NCBI GenBank assembly: GCA_002067405.1
Contig: MVRP01000162.1
Location: 1-9,531 of the forward strand
Reading direction: 5' to 3'
DNA length: 9,531 bases
DNA from: Syntrophorhabdaceae bacterium PtaU1.Bin034
Lineage (GTDB): Bacteria; Desulfobacterota_G; Syntrophorhabdia; Syntrophorhabdales; WCHB1-27
Shown: positions 6,622 through 9,531 of the stretch, piece by piece
How positions within the stretch are numbered: the first letter of the stretch is position 1
Layout: every line of letters starts with the position of its first letter
Position numbers and translations under genes: made by a program
The notes under the pieces: generated by a model
The model's database searches: none
Told to the model about the DNA's origin: nothing
The model's input: only the letters and a program-made list of their open reading frames with translations

Positions 6622-9515
6622 GCACTCAGACACTTCGTCCATGGACCGAAATGGTCAAGCTTCATCCTGATGTAGAAGAGGGAGCGCTTACCGAGGCGGT
6701 TTTCGCCATCGATCTCGGAGCTATCGCTGCCAACGATCCCAACGTGCCTGTAGTCAACCGGGACCCCGAAGCCTTCTTCCGGGCAACGTACCTCACGTCC
6801 GATCTACGAAAACTCCTCGACGAGACCCTGGCGTGTTTGGCCGGTCAAGCAGGTTACAATAGGGTTCTCAAGTTAAGAACGCCTTTCGGTGGTGGCAAGT
6901 CACACACCCTGGCCTCGCTCTTTCATGCGGCGCGCAATAGGGAGGCTCTAGATGGTATTCCGGAGGCGAGGGAATTTGCTCGCCCTGGTGATGTTGCAGT
7001 GGCCGTGTTTGACGGTGAGAAATTCGACGCACGTAACGGCAAGGCGCTGGATAACGGCCTGACGATCCAGACCATGTGGGGGTGGATAGCCTGGCAGATT
7101 GATCCCGAGAAGGCCTTTCCGATGGTGGCTGACCACGACCGGGACCGGGTGGCGCCCGGTGGGGACGTAATCCGGGATATCCTCACCAAGGGAGCAAGCG
7201 GTCGACCCGTTCTCATTCTCCTCGATGAGGTGCTCAAGTACATGGAGCGGGCTGCAGCGGTGAGCGTCCTCGAGTCCACGCTTCAAAGGCAGGCAAAGGA
7301 TTTTTTTCAGAACCTGACCGTGGAGGTGGCCGGAAGCGAGAAAGCGGCACTGGTTTACTCTCTTACCTGGAGCGCCAGAGAATCTCTGGGTAACGTCGGA
7401 CTCCTCGCGGAGATAGACAAACTCGCTTCTCGGGTGGATCAATTGAGGGAACCTGTCTCCGGGGATGAGGTCCTCCCCATTTTGCAGCGACGTCTCTTGG
7501 GGAGTGCTCCCGATGGATCTGTGGCTTCCGAGGTCGCGACTGTATACCAAGACGTCGTAACCGGAATGCAGCGCGCTTATGCAGAAACTGCTTCCCAGCG
7601 TCAACAGGCCGACGAGGAAGGCCGTCTGTTGCGTGATCGGATGCGCGCAGCCTACCCGTTCCATCCTGCGCTAATCGACACCATGCGGGAACGATGGACT
7701 GCAGTCGACGCATTTCAGCGAACCCGCGGCGCTTTGCGGTTTCTTGCTTCGTGCATGCACTCCCTCAAGAAGAATGGCGGAGCTAAAGCACTCCTCGGAC
7801 CTGGCGATGTGCCGGTGAAGGACGTGGATGTTCGCGTGAAGATGCTCAAGGAATTGGGGGTCCAGAACGATTACGATCCGGTCATCACCGCAGACATCGA
7901 TGGTCCGAACGCCCGGGCAAAACGCATTGACGACAGGTTGGCCCGAGAGACTCCTGCGCTTGCCAGCGCCAAGCCTGCGACACGCATCGCGACGGCTATT
8001 CTCTTGTACTCCTTCGGTGGATTGAGGCGCGAGGGTTCCGGCAACGACGAGACGCTGCCGCCAGGTGTAACGGAAAACGAACTGCTCTCAGCCTGCGTCG
8101 GTCCCGACATAGACAACATCACCGCCACTGCTGTTTTGTCCGAACTCCGCAATACGTGCCTCTACCTGCATTATGACGGTGTCCGGTATTGCTTCAAGAA
8201 GGACCCAAACGTTACGAAGCTCATAGAAGATGCCGAACAGACCGTGGCCAGGGAGGATTCCCAGGGGCGCGGGCAGGGTCCGGTTCGTAGCATGATCAAG
8301 GAGATGATTGACACGCGTCTGGCAGGGCACCATACGGCCATCGTGTGGCCGGCAAAGAGCCAGGACATTCCAGACGAGGACCCCCGCTTCCTCACGGCCT
8401 ACCTTCCACTTGAGTTCGCTGCTGATGGCAAGTCGGAACAAGATCGACAGGCGAAGGAATACCTCACCAAATACGGAGATCGCCCCAGGCGTTTCCGCAA
8501 TGGCCTTGGGTTGGCAATTCCAGAGAAAAAACAGATCGAAGCACTGCGGCGGGCCGTTAGATACTTGCTTGCCATAGATAGAGTGGAAGCCAAAAAGCAG
8601 CAGCTTCGGCTCTCCAAGGACCAACTTGACCAGCTCCGAGAGAGGAAACGCACCGAGCAGGGTGCTGCCGAGGCGTGTTTCCGGGAGCTCTATACGGCCG
8701 TCTGGTTGCCTCGTGTTCAAGACGGTGAACTGGAGATCGAGAAGGTGGAACGAGGTGGACGCCCCCTTCAGGCAACCGGCGTCCATGAGCGGATCATGGA
8801 ACTACTTACCAGCGTGGGGACGCCTCGGATACATGGATCGGTGACGCCTCGAAAAATCGCCGAGCGGGTGAGACTCGGCGAGCCTCAGGGCGAGACTCAG
8901 CCACCTGTCCTGGGTATCAGGACATCGGATATCATTGAATCCTTCTTCCGGGATATTGCTCCACCACGCCTCGAATCTGCTGCCGCGCTTCGTAAGGGCA
9001 TCACCCGTGGTGTGTCCGAGGGGATTTTCGCCTATACCAGCGGACTGAATCCTGTTCTCGGCAGCGACGGCAAGTTTCAGGTGAGCCGCGATAAGGTAAT
9101 TGTTGGCCGTTTCCTTGCCGATGATGAGATCGATTTTGATTCCGGCTTTCTTATGACGCCAAGTTCGGTCCCTGAGAGTACCCCATTACAGCCGTCTGGA
9201 GTTTCAGAAACTGGCTCAGAGTTTTCGGTTCCAGAGACTCCCGGTACCGCTGATCGAGGAACAGACACCGGTTCGCCAACTGCGGGATCGGAGGTCACCG
9301 CTCGCAGGAAGCGAATTGTAATGACCTTTGAGGCCAGCCGGGAGCAAGTTTTCAAGGCGTTCCCTGCCATCGCCAACTTGGCAGACAAATCCGACGGGGC
9401 CAAGGTGCGAATCCGCATTGAGGGTTCCTCATCTGTCGGCTTCGACCCCTCGTGGTTGCGCAATGCTGTGGATGAACCATTAGATGAAGCTGACATAGAG
9501 AGAATTGAGGAATAG
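6618..9515 (+). CDS. DUF499-type AAA+ ATPase
   Basis: The product has 965 residues and matches the DUF499/COG1483-like family of large AAA+ ATPases, which recur in anti-phage loci beside DUF1156 methylases. Walker A is PFGGGKSHT at 89-97 (K94), the wording typical of this family. VFDGEKFDARNG follows, and Walker B LILLDEV has D203 and E204. YPFHP at 346-350 and RTRGA at 368-372 belong to the usual AAA+ C-terminal part; an arginine there may act in the neighbouring subunit. About 480-540 looks like a winged-helix-type segment ending in a beta hairpin (YLHYDGVRYCF), and about 655-690 is a charged coiled-coil-like helix. Residues 848-896 form a Ser/Pro/Glu/Thr/Gly-rich flexible linker to a small C-terminal domain (about 897-965). 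A GAAAAGG site precedes ATG 6618, which overlaps the previous stop as ATGA. Function in the cell is not established; remodelling of DNA-bound complexes is inferred from the fold. Confidence 0.9.
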   Translation: MSTQTLRPWTEMVKLHPDVEEGALTEAVFAIDLGAIAANDPNVPVVNRDPEAFFRATYLTSDLRKLLDETLACLAGQAGYNRVLKLRTPFGGGKSHTLASLFHAARNREALDGIPEAREFARPGDVAVAVFDGEKFDARNGKALDNGLTIQTMWGWIAWQIDPEKAFPMVADHDRDRVAPGGDVIRDILTKGASGRPVLILLDEVLKYMERAAAVSVLESTLQRQAKDFFQNLTVEVAGSEKAALVYSLTWSARESLGNVGLLAEIDKLASRVDQLREPVSGDEVLPILQRRLLGSAPDGSVASEVATVYQDVVTGMQRAYAETASQRQQADEEGRLLRDRMRAAYPFHPALIDTMRERWTAVDAFQRTRGALRFLASCMHSLKKNGGAKALLGPGDVPVKDVDVRVKMLKELGVQNDYDPVITADIDGPNARAKRIDDRLARETPALASAKPATRIATAILLYSFGGLRREGSGNDETLPPGVTENELLSACVGPDIDNITATAVLSELRNTCLYLHYDGVRYCFKKDPNVTKLIEDAEQTVAREDSQGRGQGPVRSMIKEMIDTRLAGHHTAIVWPAKSQDIPDEDPRFLTAYLPLEFAADGKSEQDRQAKEYLTKYGDRPRRFRNGLGLAIPEKKQIEALRRAVRYLLAIDRVEAKKQQLRLSKDQLDQLRERKRTEQGAAEACFRELYTAVWLPRVQDGELEIEKVERGGRPLQATGVHERIMELLTSVGTPRIHGSVTPRKIAERVRLGEPQGETQPPVLGIRTSDIIESFFRDIAPPRLESAAALRKGITRGVSEGIFAYTSGLNPVLGSDGKFQVSRDKVIVGRFLADDEIDFDSGFLMTPSSVPESTPLQPSGVSETGSEFSVPETPGTADRGTDTGSPTAGSEVTARRKRIVMTFEASREQVFKAFPAIANLADKSDGAKVRIRIEGSSSVGFDPSWLRNAVDEPLDEADIERIEE

Positions 9516-9531
9516 AAAGAAACAAGCGCAT

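Noticed and set aside
6948..7664. 238-residue open frame on the minus strand, and others like it at 3253-3897 and 8088-8786
   Set aside because: They lie opposite strongly supported genes, show no recognisable domains, and are expected antisense frames of GC-rich coding DNA.
216..9515. Assignment to BREX or DISARM
   Set aside because: The PglZ phosphatase of BREX and the DrmA/DrmB (DUF1998) pair of DISARM are not present among the visible genes, although the methylase plus large ATPase logic is similar.

Overview
This 9.5 kb window is almost entirely coding and entirely on the + strand. It holds one partial and five complete genes in a tight run that reads as a single operon. Neighbouring genes overlap by 17, 8 and 4 bases or are separated by 19 and 35 bases, and no terminator or long intergenic gap is visible. 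The start codons follow Shine-Dalgarno sequences and the protein families are bacterial. The organism cannot be named. Base composition is moderate and uneven from gene to gene, which fits an accessory (defence-island type) region better than a housekeeping one.

Layout: (1) 2-232, C-terminal end of an unidentified protein. (2) 216-2318, a HerA/FtsK-type ATPase with an N-terminal HAS-barrel-like region, a Walker A motif, a DPNGEY motif, a Walker B LEEAH motif and an SQRPS motif. (3) 2338-5199, a large DUF1156-type (COG1743-like) adenine-specific DNA methyltransferase with a zinc-ribbon insert, starting most likely at a TTG codon. (4) 5235-6119, a ParA/MinD-type P-loop ATPase. (5) 6112-6621, a 169-residue protein of unknown function with a perfect N-terminal hydrophobic heptad pattern and a compact C-terminal helical region. 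(6) 6618-9515, a DUF499-type (COG1483-like) AAA+ ATPase. The window ends 16 bases after this gene, possibly on the first two bases of the next start codon.

How they may work together: DUF1156 methylases and DUF499 ATPases are known partners in multi-gene anti-phage and DNA-modification loci, usually with a helicase. The methylase would mark self DNA, and the large ATPase and a translocase would sense or act on unmarked DNA. Here a HerA-type hexameric translocase stands in the same operon, and a ParA-type ATPase plus a small coiled-coil protein is placed exactly between the methylase and the DUF499 ATPase. That arrangement (HerA, methylase, ParA, coiled-coil protein, DUF499) is not one I recognise as a named system, and it is the main point of interest. 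No PglZ phosphatase, SNF2 or PLD-type helicase, restriction nuclease, integrase, transposase, tRNA or CRISPR array is visible. The defence role is inference from families and neighbourhood.
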